Of a DNA stretch of 64,000 bases, positions 44,886 through 59,293 are shown piece by piece. The stretch comes from Volvox africanus. Its lineage: Eukaryota; Chlorophyta; Chlorophyceae; Chlamydomonadales; Volvocaceae. The position numbers and the translations under genes are program-made. The notes below the pieces were generated by a model that was given only the letters and a program-made list of their open reading frames with translations, did no database searches and had not been told where the DNA came from. Numbering within the stretch: position 1 is the first letter of the stretch; the number at the start of each line of letters is the position of its first letter. The stretch is from assembly GCA_030268105.1 (NCBI GenBank), contig BSDZ01000094.1:5366501-5430500 (forward strand), in the 5' to 3' direction.

Positions 44886-47344
44886 TTTCACTCGAAGTGC
44901 CGACTGCGACGTGCAGAATCAGAGCGCTGGCAGCATGTAAGTGCAGGCGATTTCGAGATCGGGACAGGATCTCCTGGAGCTGACTGGTCGTTGAAGTCGT
45001 TGACGCTCAAGTTGCACATTGCAATCTAAGTTCTTTAAAAAGTCAACTTTGTCAAATAATAATACTAAGAAAACTTTCTGCGTGGTGATGTAACTGCGGA
45101 TTCTGAATATGCTGGAATTTTGAGAATATAGGGAAGGAAAAACAAGGCGCGTGCATCACAATTTGCTAAGGAACTTTGTTCATGCTGTGTTTAAATATGC
45201 CAGTCGGCAATTGCATAATCCGACCTCAGCAGCGCGGGATTCTAGGTCGACTTCCGTGTTGGGCTGGAGTACGTGCGATGCGCTTTCATGGGCTAGAGCA
45301 TCAAGTGTCATTATTCACCTAGCAATTCTTGCTGCAGTGCTAAACGTAGATAGCTGCAGTGCATATTTCCGAGGGGTATTTGGTAGATCCTTGTCCTGGG
45401 ATAACACCGATAAAGGCCACGCACAGCTCTGGCACTGAAAAGCCGCCAGGTAAATTAAGCGTTCTGCTTAAAGTGTTAGCTGTGTGGGTGATATTCGTTT
45501 GGTGACCGTGGCTACAAAAGGGTACGTTCAGTGGCTTTAGATCATGATGCGCTTGTAGGCGCCCACTTATGCACCCACTTCCATGTATAAGTGCAAGCCT
45601 TCTATGTGGCTTAAAAACCCACAGTTGTGACCTCTCTGCCGTGAAATTGTATCTGGTAGCGCCGGAGGTTAAAGAGATAGCGGGTTGGACCAGGGTTCAC
45701 CCCTGGCGGTGATGCCTACAAAGGCGGTGATGCCTACAAAGGACATTGGGAAGCCTCTCGTGCCAAGATGGCCGTACGTGAGCATGTCATTTGTCCGTAC
45801 GCAAGCAGAGAGGAACGGAGTAAATTCTTTAATCTGCATAACTGCGGCTCTCTGTATAACTGGATAGCACCGCGATGGGCCGCACTGAAGATATTCACCA
45901 GTCAGGAAGACGAAACATCCCTAGCCTGCTTGAAAATTTTCACCCAAAAAGGAGCAATTTGCCGCCGAGGATAGGGTTTGCTCCCCTTGTAGCCCACTAC
46001 CACCAAAAAGCCGAGCCACCGAAATGGCCTCTTCTTCCTGGCCCCTGTAACAATAGGCTGGGCCACGTTAAACCGTGCTACACCACAAGAAACGTATCTC
46101 GGCCTTCACTCTAATCGCATCGAAAGAATAATGAAATCAAATTGTATTGCGCAATATACGGAATTGCAGAAGCAACAGTTACGACAAGCCCGGGTGCATT
46201 ATTGCACTGAGGGACTTCGATAACGGGCGTCCGTTTGCCTCGGAGAGTGCTACAAACTAACCCGGGGGCAAAAGAGAAATACTATGGCGCGCCACCATTG
46301 GGCCGCACTGTCTCTCACGCGGAACTAGGATAAATGCAGGACAGCTGCCATCCTGTAGACAAAAAAAACATCCAAGCATATCCAGGGCACTCCGTGGTTG
46401 GGGCGTGCAGTATTTGAGGCTCTAGCTCAAGTGAGGGTGAATCAGAGTACAAAGAAGCGGGATAATCTTCGCTATATCTCGAGATCCCTTTCGGATGTAA
46501 ACAACGCACATCCTAACTCCCCTATTTACCTGATCAGCTTTAAGTTATCGTCAACGGTTTGGTACACTGCATGCCCAGGACAGCTTGTCTTGACCCGATA
46601 GGTCAGAAGATATGCACGCCATCTACTTAATGCTGACAGGCAAGCACATGTTAGCAAGACTGCATGAAGGCTGGGCTCCATCATGTCGCGTCCCTCATAC
46701 TTGCAGAAATGGGTCATCATGCCCGTGGGTCTGCGATGTATGTGTGTAAGCCTATAATCATTGAGACGCAACAGATGATCACAAACGGCTGTGTGCCGTC
46801 TCCTGAAACGAAATGCAAGGAAAACAGGAAGGAAGCCGCCTGCTACATCGAAAACATTGTAACCGAGCATGAATAAGTTGTATGCCTATTTGACGTTTAT
46901 GATTAGATACATTCAATACACAGATAGGAGCCTGCTGACGGCTGCGCCTAAGGAACCCGACTTAGGCCAGCATGCGAGGATCCCTGCAAACTAATGGTGT
47001 ACTTGTAAGAGGAGGCCATGACAGCCACTGACCCGGAACCTTGAAGAGGCAGCAACTAAACAAATGTCATTTTTGGGTTGCTACTTGGCAGGATCGGGAC
47101 GACCATACTGATCCACATTAGAATATAAACATGGGAGTATGAACATGTATTTATAGGCCAAATATCTACGTTGAGGAGGTCCTTTTCCATGGCATAAGGC
47201 CGTACATGTTGGGCCCTGCAAGCCTTATCCGAGCGACTTAGCATGCGTTCGCACTTGAGGGATCCTTGCTCTTACAACGCGCGTTGCTTACCATTCTATT
47301 AATCTTCGCGCGCTCTAAGCGCCGAGCCGCCTTTAACAGCGACC
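44886..47344. other. Long intergenic region between divergent LHCA and ATPD
   Basis: About 2.5 kb separates two head-to-head plastid-protein genes and must contain both promoters. I see no supported coding exon. A perfect short tandem duplication, GGCGGTGATGCCTACAAA, is at about 45707-45742. Codon-like frames such as 45151-45438 lack similarity and splice context. Confidence 0.5.
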
Positions 47345-48004
47345 ATGCTTGCCGCCAAGTCAGTTGTGGGCCAGCGTGCCTTCAAGGCATCGGCCGCGCG
47401 CGCTGCTCCCAAGGTTGCTCGCCGCGCCGTTGTGGTGATGGCAAGGAAGAACGAGGTCAGCGAGTCCTACGCGAAGGCTCTCGTCGAGCTGGCTGACGAG
47501 AAGGGCAAGCTTGAGGCGGTGCATGCCGATGTGGACGCGGTCTCCAGCCTGATGAAGGAGAACAAGAAGCTTAGCGATCTGATCATGAACCCTGTTGTTG
47601 AAGCCGACAAGAAGCGCGCGGTTCTGGCGAAGATCGCTAAGGAGGCAGGCTTTCAGCAGTATACGGTGAACTTCCTTAACCTTCTGGTTGAGAAAGACCG
47701 CCTGGCACTGGTGCCGGAGATTTGCGAGTGCTTCGAGGACTTCTACTGCCAGATGACCGATACTCAGGTCGCCACCCTGCGCTCGGCCGTGAAGCTGGAG
47801 CAGGAGCAGCAATTTCTGATTGCAAAGAAGCTGCAGGAGCTGACCGGCAGCAAGAACATTAAGCTCAAACCCGTGATTGATTCCAGCTTGATTGCAGGCT
47901 TTGTTGTGGAGTATGGAAGCAGCCAGATTGACCTGTCCATTCGCGGACAGATTGAGCGCGTTGCTGACCAGCTCACGAAGGAGATGACCGCCAAGCTGGC
48001 GTAA
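47345..48004 (+). CDS. ATPD: Chloroplast ATP synthase delta subunit
   Basis: This intronless gene encodes 219 residues. Delta (OSCP-like) sits on top of CF1 and links it to the peripheral stalk of the thylakoid ATP synthase. The first ~35 residues (MLAAKSVVGQRAFKASAARA... ending RRAVVVMA) are a chloroplast transit peptide rich in Ala, Arg, Ser and Lys. The mature part begins near RKNEVSESYAKALVELA, the classic N-terminal helix of delta/OSCP (YAxAL). NFLNLLVEKDRLALVPEICE is the conserved central motif, and the C-terminal IDSSLIAGFVVEYGSSQIDL plus SIRGQIERVADQL is the family's C-terminal signature. Codon use is strongly biased to C/G-ending and AAG codons, as expected for a highly expressed gene. 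A TGTAA at 48506-48510 gives a ~500-base 3' untranslated region. Confidence 0.95.
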   Translation: MLAAKSVVGQRAFKASAARAAPKVARRAVVVMARKNEVSESYAKALVELADEKGKLEAVHADVDAVSSLMKENKKLSDLIMNPVVEADKKRAVLAKIAKEAGFQQYTVNFLNLLVEKDRLALVPEICECFEDFYCQMTDTQVATLRSAVKLEQEQQFLIAKKLQELTGSKNIKLKPVIDSSLIAGFVVEYGSSQIDLSIRGQIERVADQLTKEMTAKLA

Positions 48005-49019
48005 GCTTTGTGCAATTTGGATCCATTAGGCTCCTGTTGGTAGGGCAGTTTTGGGTTGAGGACTATCATCCTGGTATGCGGGCAGGTGCGCGCTACGGGC
48101 CCCATGGGCGCCAGGCCGGCCCAGCGGGGTAGGGTGAAGGCATGCCGGATCAGGAGGATTGTAGGCAGCAGATACTCGGCAGGATAAGGCAAGCATGCTT
48201 AGTAGTGCAAGGTCTGACCGTGCAGAGCCTATTGGGTTCGGCACGGAGCAGCTACAATATGAGGAGAAGAGCTGAACTTGAAACCTGACACTTTGCCCAC
48301 AGCAATTTTGCTGTTTTTTGCTGGCGTCATGCTAGATTGAGCGTTGCCCGTCAAGGGTTCCATACTGGACTTGTTCTACAGTGGAGTTAATGACCGTGAG
48401 CAAGCAAGCGCAGACAGTTTTGCTAGGGGTGGTTGAGGGGAAATGAGCTCCTTCGCTCTGCGGACCTTGTTCACTGGAAGATTTCCACGCAAGGAACTGT
48501 CCATTTGTAAGGTCTGATGTCAACGAAGAGTCGCTTTGTGCTGGTTATTCTTCGCGCATCTGGTGCCATAGGAATGTGGCCAAAACAGGTTTGAGCAGAT
48601 CTTGCGCAGGTTTAGGGAGCACCAGAGCATTCCTAGTCTGCAGTGGGAGGGGAGAACTGCATAAGGATCATCTCACCATGATATATAACCAAAGGTCTAG
48701 GTGCCGAGCCCCTATTAGCAAGCTGCCGTACAGAAATTCAGAGGCAAGCTGACTAACGTATAGGATTCCCTACCCTGCCGGTCTCACATAGTAACAAAGG
48801 TCGATTAAGAATCTTATGCTGACCCGATTAGTATACAGGCAACAAATTATCCCGCGCTCAATTTTATATCGGGATTACATAACGCCCAACGTGAAGACCT
48901 ATAGTTCATTTACTGTATATAGGTTTTGTACATAGTTACTTGAGTGTGGTGCATAGCATGTGGGCTGGCTGCGAATTGCAGAACACTGTAACCCGAAGGT
49001 CCTCGAGGACACAGTAGAG
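48005..49019. other. ATPD 3' region and PDK1 upstream region
   Basis: The first half should be the ATPD 3' untranslated region ending after TGTAA at 48506-48510. The rest is PDK1 promoter and leader. The frame before the PDK1 ATG is open back to 48960 but lacks a good ATG there. Nothing else is recognised. Confidence 0.5.
48506..48510 (+). terminator. TGTAA poly(A) signal for ATPD
   Basis: First TGTAA noted downstream of the ATPD stop codon. Confidence 0.5.
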
Positions 49020-52000
49020 ATGTCGGCCGAGCCTCAGTTACAGGATCGTGAGCATCGGGAAGGTTATCGTGCGCCTCGAGTGACATTCACGATACGCGAT
49101 TTCAATATTCTTGGTCGTATCGGCGATGGGAGCTTTTCGACGGTTTTCCTGGCACAACAGAAACAAACGGGCAAGCAGTATGCAATTAAGATGATGAATA
49201 AGCATCTGATCATGCGCAATAAAGTTGTTGAATACATAAAGAACGAGCGCTTCATACTCGACAAGCTCGACGATGCTGGCGTTGCCAAGCTTCATTTCAC
49301 CTTCCAGGATCCTGATAACCTATGTAAGCACTGGAGGAGATGTATTTTGCGTCGGGATGTGAAGGGGCGAATAACATTGGCGTCGTACTAAGCGTGTGTA
49401 GTGTTCCCGGTTGCGAGCGACCCTGGCCGGAGTTGACGGCAGGCATGCTCGAACGGCCCCACTTCTCGCGAGTGGGCCATTCTACTGACCAACACCATTT
49501 TATTTGCCTAGCCCCTATGCTCAGGGACCCTTTTCGTTCATGAGTGTTTTTCACTACGCGAACATCCCACGTTCACTGCCTGTGCCTGCCCCGGCGTGGC
49601 CTGTTGGCATCATGTTGTCAGATATGGGCATGGAGTATTGCGCTGGGGGGGAGCTTTACGAGCAAATAAACAAGGTACGCCCGCTGGTAGCACTGCAACC
49701 ATAGGTGGTACGTATTGGTCATATAACAAAAGCACCCCCCCATTCAGCACTCACTAATCATGCGCTCCCGAGTCCGGATACCATGCCCCGGTCTCAGCCC
49801 CAGTCTTAGCCCTTGCTGACCTTAACTTCTCGTTGCCTTTAAAAAGTCGGGTTCCTTGCGGAGTTTGCTCGACTAATCTTTTCGCATGGCCTTCGCAGGA
49901 GTCGCTACATGTGCGAATACAAATCCCTGTTTGGGTTAAAAACCTCAACACAAAGATAGTTATAACGTCCTGCCTGTGTCGCCCCCTTTTGCCAACAGCG
50001 TGGCGGGCTCCCCCTGGAAGCGGTTCGCTTTTACGCAGCAGAGGCGGTCCTCATCCTGCAGTACCTGCGCAGTGCTCAAGTGGTGCACCGGTGCGTGGTG
50101 GCTGGATGTTTGGGTTGATGCGGGTATGGGCCGATAGCTGGCCGGCTGGCCAATTGCCTGGGTAACTGGGCAATAAGGGTTACTAGAGTGTTGGGCGGAT
50201 CATGGCTTGCAGGAAGCAATGATACGTGGATGAATGGTTTAACACCGAATCATGAGCCCGTGCTCTCGGCGGCCGCAGAGATTTAAAGCCCGAGAACCTG
50301 CTGCTTTCTGCGGATGGCCACCTGAAGCTCATCGATTTCGGCAGTGCAAAAGCCTTTTTCCTTCCCGAGGCAGAGAAGCCGCCAGGCAAGAACAGGTCAG
50401 TCAGGGAGCTGCGCGGTGCGACCAAGGCACTTCTCAAAGACACTTTGTCATTATTAATGTGTCTCTTCTCCATTTGCCTGAGCTGTCCTCAAACGTAAAG
50501 CCTCCAGCTCAGAGCGCACACCGAATCCTATATATATCATCATATCCTTTATGAACGCAACAGGACCCTTTGACCTCAAGCCTGGCCCTTGAACCCAGCC
50601 TTACACATGACGCCCGGAACCACATTTTACCCGGTTCGACAACTTGCCTGGCCCCCCCAGGGCTACCTCTTTCGTGGGCACTGCCGAGTATGTATCTCCG
50701 GAGGTGCTCCTAAACCAGCCGTTGTCGTATCCGGCTGATCTGTGGGCTCTGGGCTGCCTTCTCTACCAAATGATAGTTGGTGCGTCGGGAGTTTCGGAAG
50801 GATTGACAAGTGGATTTGATATATTTATCCAGACGGTTTTGTGTGTGATGGAACGTGACAGGAGTTGGAATGAACCTCGCTCACGGTATCGATTCCTAAA
50901 TTGGTGATTTCTGTGCTGCGAGAAGCTAAAATAAATTAAACCATGGAAAGGCGTGCCCCGATCATGGATCATTCACACACAACCCTCAAGGCGTTGCCGG
51001 TTAGGTTAACTAACAGCTTCAGGTCGGGGACGGGGTAGAAGGGGAGCAGGAGGGAATGCCGTCCGTGTCCACTCTCCTCATCCGACCCGCCGCATTGCCC
51101 TCGCGGACTCTTACCACTCATCCCAAGAGGAAGGATCAGCAGACGTAACAACGAAGCGCATGCTGAGGCGCTGAGGGATTTGCCTAGGGGCTTACTCTCT
51201 GGCGCTGCTTCCCCGCCCACCTGAGGCCAGCGCCGTCATTTCCACACACTTCCCATGCTGCCCGCTAGGCCGGCCACCCTTCAAGGCCGCCAGCGAATAC
51301 CTCACCTTCCAAAAGATCACTGACCGAGACTTCTCTTATCCCGAGGAACCCTCGGCGGCCCAGACCGCTGCGGCCGCAGAAGACGAGGACAGCCCAGCCG
51401 TTGTATTGTACCCACCCGAGGCCCGAGACCTCACCGAGCGCCTGCTTGCTATGGAGCCCTCGGCACGCATAGGTGCGCGGCTATGACCTGTGGGTTACAA
51501 GTCCGGGTGCATGCGGCCGCTAGGGTGATGGCTCGGTTCTTGCAGCGGGCGCTGGGCGCATTCATCCCGTTGCATGTATCCCATCATCTTTCGTCGTTGC
51601 TGCTAGGAACCCTAGCACCTCCACCGTTCGGCAACGTTATGGTACGTATCGCTTCCTCGCCAGCCATTGCCCGCCGCGCTTGCCGTCCTTTTCCTCTCCT
51701 TAATCCCACCGGCAACTTTAAAACTTCAACAACCATTTGCGTCCCTTCGTCCCTCTTGGGCCTTGAGACCTCGTCGCCAATTCTGATATTTTTTCTGAAT
51801 TTGGTGATTGGTTTCACTTCTACCATAAACCTGACGCCCAGGCGCGGAGGACGTGTCCGACCTCAAGGCCCACCCCTTCTTTGCGGGAATCGACTGGGAC
51901 ACACTGCGCACCGGGCCCGCGCCTGGCTTCCTACCACCCACTCTCCCTGGTATGGCAGCCGACGGAGGAATGGGATGGGACTGGGAGCTCAGTTCGCTAG

Positions 52001-52071
52001 TGCGCGACGCAGCCGATGCTCAGCGTACCTCCCCTGTGCAGCAAGCTGGGGCCGCTGGAGGCCCGGGCTAG
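49020..52071 (+). CDS. PDK1: 3-phosphoinositide-dependent protein kinase 1, no PH domain
   Basis: PDK1 activates AGC-family kinases by phosphorylating their activation loops. Exons 49020-49323, 49622-49674, 49999-50090, 50279-50395, 50661-50779, 51269-51472 and 51842-52071 join in phase to 372 residues. Motifs in order: [20 protein letters not shown] (glycine loop), YAIKMMNK (catalytic Lys), [57 protein letters not shown] with the autophosphorylated Ser, [32 protein letters not shown] and [20 protein letters not shown] and [12 protein letters not shown] are specific to PDK1 among AGC kinases. An Ala/Glu/Asp insert ([19 protein letters not shown]) interrupts the C lobe. The chain ends about 50 residues after the kinase domain, leaving no room for the PH domain of animal and vascular-plant PDK1. 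The start is the first in-frame ATG of the first exon. Confidence 0.9.
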
Positions 52072-53519
52072 GCGTAGTATACACGTGTAACCGCCTGCGA
52101 TGCACGTCTATGCCGGCTGGCACTGACTCCGACACCAGAACTGTGCCGAGGGCAGAGTACAGCGCAAAGCCAGATGTGGATGGTGTGCAGCTTGGCTAAA
52201 TCAGGGTTCAAAACGATGGTACGCGGAGTATTAGACGATGCTGCGGTCATCGGTGCAGCGGAAGAGAAGAAAAGAGAAACCGATTTTACCAAGGAAGGCA
52301 TGTGTGACGACGTACTTGATTCTCATTTTGCCTCAATGATGAGTTGATAAACATGGGAGGATCCGACGTTAGATGTAGGGCCGTGAGTGGAGCAATTTGA
52401 TGCTTCTAAGGTCTGGTCTATCCTTCTCGACCTCTCGTTACGGACAAGGAAGGCATGAGGAAACTTGCAGCTCGCCCAACGTGTGGTTGCTGATATGGGC
52501 GGAACTACGGTGAACACCTGACGTGCACCACACCGTGCCGTGGAGGAGCGCATCGGGTCCATAGGGTTGTTCTGTGCGTGTGGAAAGCGGGACGGAAAGA
52601 GGGTCACACTGGACGCAGTGTGGCACACGTTAGTGGCGCACGTGACCTGCTGGTTTCTACACAGCTTTTGGCACCTTTTCGTAACGTTCCGTCTAGTTAT
52701 AAACAATACACCAATCATTCTGTTGTTCCAAAGCGGACGGAGGTGGGCCTTGAAAAGGCCTATTGAAGTGGGCTGGTACCGGTGTAAAAAAGAACGGGCG
52801 TGCACGGGGCGGCGCTTGATCCTGCTAGGTGTCAAACATAAGGCTATTCCGTTGGTGAGCCTGTCGAACCAGTCTCCTCTTCCAAGTGTTGTCATATCGG
52901 CCTCCGCACACCCACGCATATAATCGGTGGATTGGGTTCTGCTCGCCCTGGGTAGGCTGTCGTCCATGCCCGTTGGTCTCCCTCTCTTGCGGTCACGGCA
53001 CGACGAGGGTTGCCTCGTATGCTTTCAAGGGATCGCCTTTAGGTAAGGTGGCAAGCTGCTATCGCAAGGTCTTTGAGTGACGTCAAATGAAAGCTAACAG
53101 TGGGCTGGAGCCGCATGCGACGCTGACGCGCCTGGGAGGCGCTTCACAGCAAAGATGACGCAACCAAAAGCGACTGCCTAATCGGTGACGGCTTGATTGG
53201 CGACCCAAGTCGGAAGCCGTGACAGCTTTGCGGACAATTCTGTCAGTGGCAGCTCCGAAGTTCGTCATGCCAGCCTAAGCTGCAGCTTTCATAAGTCCTG
53301 ACCACGTTGCCTTTCCTGGAAGTACCGAACGTGTTTTCGAAAGTGGCCTTCACTCCTTCTCGTCACCTTGCAACTTGACATATAATAATCAAAATTGGAA
53401 CGCTAACTTATCTGCTTGAGCGCTTACCGTATCGTATAATGTTACACTGCTTTCTGGTATTTTCGTAAACGTCGCTAGTCATTGAAAGGCTCCAGGGTTG
53501 TTTGTTGTACGGAGTTGAC

Positions 53520-53528
53520 TATATAAAA
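53520..53528 (+). promoter_or_regulatory. TATA box of the polyubiquitin gene
   Basis: TATATAAAA lies 159 bases upstream of the ATG, a plausible distance for a leader of about 130 bases. Confidence 0.7.
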
Positions 53529-53532
53529 GGCT

Positions 53533-53543
53533 CTTCCCGAAGT
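53533..53543 (+). promoter_or_regulatory. Heat-shock-element-like motif near the polyubiquitin TATA box
   Basis: CTTCCCGAAG is a perfect TTCnnGAA core just downstream of the TATA box. Related half sites lie near 53310-53340 (TTCGAAAG) and 53580-53598 (GGAAGG...GTTCC). Polyubiquitin genes are commonly heat inducible, but function here is inferred. Confidence 0.4.
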
Positions 53544-53614
53544 TGCAACTTAAAGGCGCCTACTGTCAGTTGCTGATCATTGGAAGGTACTGTTCCGAGC
53601 ACAGTCGCTTATAA

Positions 53615-55325
<1,711 letters not shown>

Positions 55326-55371
55326 ATTTGGTTGATGTCTGGGACGTGCGGGTGTCGTTCCCGGGTCTGCT

Positions 55372-55376
55372 TGTAA
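55372..55376 (+). terminator. TGTAA poly(A) signal for polyubiquitin
   Basis: It lies 47 bases after the stop codon. Confidence 0.55.
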
Positions 55377-56784
55377 CATTTGGCGCGCATCTTGTGCGTA
55401 TCTACACATTGTGTGCGGTATAGACATTGTAGCACTTAATTTACAACCGGAACAGTAGAAAAACGATGGTTAGGAAGTATGGTTAGGAAGAGAAATGGTT
55501 GTCAGTTGTCCTATTACGCTGGCTAAGTAGTCAAGATATGTTCATGTAAATGTCGAAAGGTTTAGTTATTTAGTTATACCGATACCCAGTGCGCCGGATG
55601 CAGCAATATAGTATGCCTACATCTACCCAATAGGCTAACCTGGAATATTGTGTCTGGCTGAAGTTCTTACTTGGCCTCGGAGCTGCTATTGCCCAGCACC
55701 AGACATGCAGAAAGATGTCTGTGAAAGCCAAGTTATTTCTTACTGGGGGCCTGAATTCAGGTCCAACGGGAATCGCAATCGATCTGCCCACGGATCCATG
55801 CTCTCAGCTCTCTACATCGCGTAAGAAGTATGTTATACGCCTTGAAGTGCAGCCATTGAACAGTCGCAAGCCTCAGTTTATCAACGCAGTAAACAACGCC
55901 TGACTGAATTCCAGTCCCGCTATTCACTCAATCATCATGTGGGGTGTGCCACTCCGTCTTCCATTCGTGCTTGACCCTGTGTCGAACTGCTCGACACCAT
56001 TTTTCCACTCGTTTTGCAATTTCAAAGAAATTATCTGCTGCTGGGAGTTATTGACTAAATGTACAAGTGCAAATGACTTCTGATCGCAATTTGGTACCCC
56101 TGAATTCTGACTACATTTTTCGGAAAAGGGATTGGGGGAAGGTGGGGTGGATGGGCCAAAGCTCACCCCACCTCCCCACCCATAGAACATGTCGTACGAC
56201 CTTATTCGCACTAATAATCAGGTGAGCATCAGGGTGTCAGTTTAAATACATGCTTGTGAACGATGTGGACTGTGGATGGTGGACGGTGCTTTATTGGTAA
56301 CATTTTAAAAGTGCGATAGTTGTGTGAATGAATTTCTAGCAAATCTGCGTCCGCCATTACGACAGCTTTAGAGGCTAACCAGGTATAATGTTGTGGTCTC
56401 ATTCCGCCCTTTCGCCCGGCAATGCGAAATTCTGAACAGGAATGTATTACCGGCTCCTATTGCCCCGCGACACGCCGGGACTGACGTAAGACAGGAAAGT
56501 CTGTGTATGGACGCTGGCGGTTGCCTTTCGGCTTTGGGGGCCTGTCTCCTGTCTTAACACGCTGAAACTAAAATGCCGTCAAATTACAACTGATGCGTTG
56601 TTGCAGTGAATTAGAAACCTGCCACCTGGCCAGAGTTTCTTTTCATGGGCAGCTGTTGAAGACATCGTGCCGTACAGCCACACAGGTGCGTGAAGGCCGT
56701 TCAGCTGTAAAAGTTTCTTTGGAAACATGATCTATTGATATGCTCTGAAGTTGTGGACATTTTCTCTAAGTAGAAAGCGTAAGA
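55377..56784. other. Intergenic region
   Basis: No supported coding sequence or RNA gene is seen between polyubiquitin and the MED30 candidate. A weak pairing GGTGGGGTGG...CCACCTCCCC occurs near 56138-56178. Confidence 0.45.
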
Positions 56785-57304
56785 ATGGCATTGAATGCAT
56801 CTTCAAAACTTGCTTCACTGCACGATCTTGCTGCGAAAGGATTAGATCACTTGCACGATGTTGTAGCGATCGTGAGACAGATGTTTGCTGAACTGGGCTA
56901 CAGCGAAGGTGGCGATGCGGTGTCGCGACAGGTTGACCTTCAGCAACGATACTTACAAGCTATGTTGATGCTTCGTAAAATAGTGGGAGAATCCAGTTCC
57001 TTAGCCGTCCAAGTATCTGGGGAAATCGGTAAGAAGCCGTTGTACAGTTGGCCAAGGTAGTTAAGCAGTGCAAAACAGCGGCGTCCGGTTTGCACGTGCA
57101 GAAGCCCAAGGAAGCGGTGTCAATATAATCGAAGCACCGGATGGATATTCTCGTCGGATTGCAGAGATGCAACAGGAGCTGTCCAGGAAAAACGAGGTTA
57201 TCAAACAACTCATGGATCAAGTCCGACAGATGCTGGAGTCGATGTGCATGTGGGAGTCTTACAAGCATCAGCTCGAAAGGCATAGGCTCGCAGAAGGTCA
57301 CTGA
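56785..57304 (+). CDS. MED30: Probable Mediator subunit 30
   Basis: Two exons, 56785-57028 and 57102-57304, give about 148 residues. An alternative acceptor at 57068 would make an intron of only 40 bases and add 11 residues, also in phase. The N-terminal part (SLHDLAAKGLDHLHDVVAIV, then RQMFAELG) matches the pattern of MED30: a Gln/Leu-rich helix beginning LA..G...L..IV.....MF..L. The C-terminal part (IAEMQQELSRKNEVIKQLMD, then QVRQML) matches the long final helix of MED30 with K(K/N)xxIKxLMDQLRxL. MED30 is a small helical subunit of the Mediator head that links transcription factors with RNA polymerase II. No other domain is seen. Similarity is by remembered pattern only, so another short coiled-coil protein is possible. 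Codon use is less biased than in ATPD, fitting low expression. Confidence 0.5.
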
Positions 57305-59293
57305 GGTGTTGCTGTCATGGAGATGCCACCTAGAGACTATGATGGTGGTCGTACGGAGTTGGATGCAGCATGTGTCAGTTCTGTATACAGTGAAATCCAA
57401 GCACATCTGTGCGCACAAATGCTTCTGGTTCCAAGAGTCTCTGAAGCGCAATAAGGTCTATTAGACCGTCGAAAATGGCACGGTGCGAGGCGAGGCGATG
57501 CCTTAGTTCATCCTCTATTTCTGCCCCAGTCCTTTCCGTCGGTTAAGGCCACAAGCACGTTGACCGGAAGTATATTCGCTCTGGCGGGTTGAACCAACAG
57601 CAGCTGTGGGGGTGCCGCGTTTCGGTACTGGGCATGATATCCCACACTCTTTGTCCTGCCAGCCGAGATTCCTTTTCATGATTCTTGTGAGGGGTTGGGA
57701 GGTGCCTCTTATGCCGGTAACGGCCAGGCTTCGGCGGCTAGGCGTGGTGGTGCATATGCCGACAACAAATAACGTTACGGGCTGGCTTTTTAAAAGCCGA
57801 ATCGTTTTTGTGCCGAATCGTTTGGGGGAGGGGAAGCCTGTCCATGCCAACCGTTGATCTATGTTTCATCTGTCAGGGCCTCCCAGGCGAGAGGAGGGAG
57901 ACGATGACAAAGTTTGGCTGAGTCCTCCGTGCATTCCTGACCTGACAAAACAAGATAGTCGCATTTACAACAAAAAACAGTGCTCGTCAAATGACGGAGA
58001 TTGACGAGATGAATTGGCGATTTTTTCCCGCGCAGCATCAGGCATCTTTACCATACAGCATTATTTTACCCAAGATGGTCGTACAGGGCGCGCCGCGTGG
58101 AAATGGGTTTCCCCATCCACCCAAGAACAGCGAACACGCAGGTGGACCCGTCCGACCCGTCAGCCCCCGTCCTCCCGCCCTCCCTCACCGCATTGAAACA
58201 ATTTGACTTTTCCGCGTGCACATGCATTCTCCATCACTATCTCATTGCTTCAAACATAAACGCGTCACGAAACGGCAGGACGTTTTTCCTTGCAAACCAA
58301 CCAGCGCGGCTATTAAGCGCGCCACCCTCCCCACAATCCACACGAGGAGTCGAATGAACCGACCGCAAGCCCGCAGCGATACCCACCAAGGACAACTCCA
58401 GTGCTTTCACCGGGCGAGACACATACACTTTATATAAACACCGGTACAAGACGACGTATGCACAATCACCACCACCTCCTCCCTTACACTCAACGCCGTT
58501 CGACATATGAGTGATGGAAACGCAACGGCTATAACCGAACATAACGACTTTAACCGGTGCTGCAGACGGCGACCGGGCAAGGGATACACACGCTCTCAGG
58601 AACTGCAACAGCTCATTGTATTCAAAACCTCATTTGGACACACAATTGTGTAATATTGCCACAAACGGCATTGGTGGCACACCGCGGCGTGGCTGTCAAA
58701 ATGCATGCAAGGACCCCCATATCATATCATAATAGAGTTGGCAGCAACCCTAAATGCGAATTAGGAATGGGGCACACAGCACGGGAATGGAAGACTCGTC
58801 GTTTCCGTTGACTTGACAGTAAGACTGACTGCAACCGACCAACTTCAGGTTTCTTTGCTGGAAGGCTTCCTTTAATATCACTATCGAGGATTTCCCCACC
58901 ACCACCACCACCACCACCACCTCGCACACACACGTACACAAGCCTCCAGTGACGCGAAGCGGTCGGAAGTTTTGTACGTGCCTCTATTAAGTAACGTCGG
59001 CGTTGAAGAGCCTTTGTTAAAGGCCTCTATAGGAAAGGACACGACAAGTCCAACTCCGCATAACCCATGCACATGCGGCCGGCCCCCCCCCGGCGGGTCG
59101 CATGTCAGATCCAGCCAAGCCAGGTTCAAGCCTCATCCCCATCCCTCCTCCATCACTGTAACACAACCCTCACGACAAAACCCGTACGGCACTCTCGCAG
59201 CTCCCGTCTGCATGCTCCACCACAAGCATCACAACAAAAAACGATATCATAAAAGGAGGTCTTCGACAACATGTGTTCTTCCATCCCTCTGTG
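57305..59293. other. Convergent 3' regions of MED30 and the GATA factor
   Basis: No supported gene. A (CCA)n run is at about 58897-58921. TTACA at 58484-58488 is TGTAA for the minus-strand GATA gene, which would give it a ~800-base 3' untranslated region. I found no TGTAA soon after the MED30 stop. Confidence 0.45.
58484..58488 (-). terminator. Candidate TGTAA poly(A) signal for the GATA factor
   Basis: TTACA on the + strand; nearest instance I found downstream of the minus-strand stop. Confidence 0.3.

Noticed and set aside
45685..45712. tRNA T-arm-like CCAGGGTTCACCCCTGG
   Set aside because: The conserved TTCRA pattern fails and no acceptor, D or anticodon arms can be drawn upstream.
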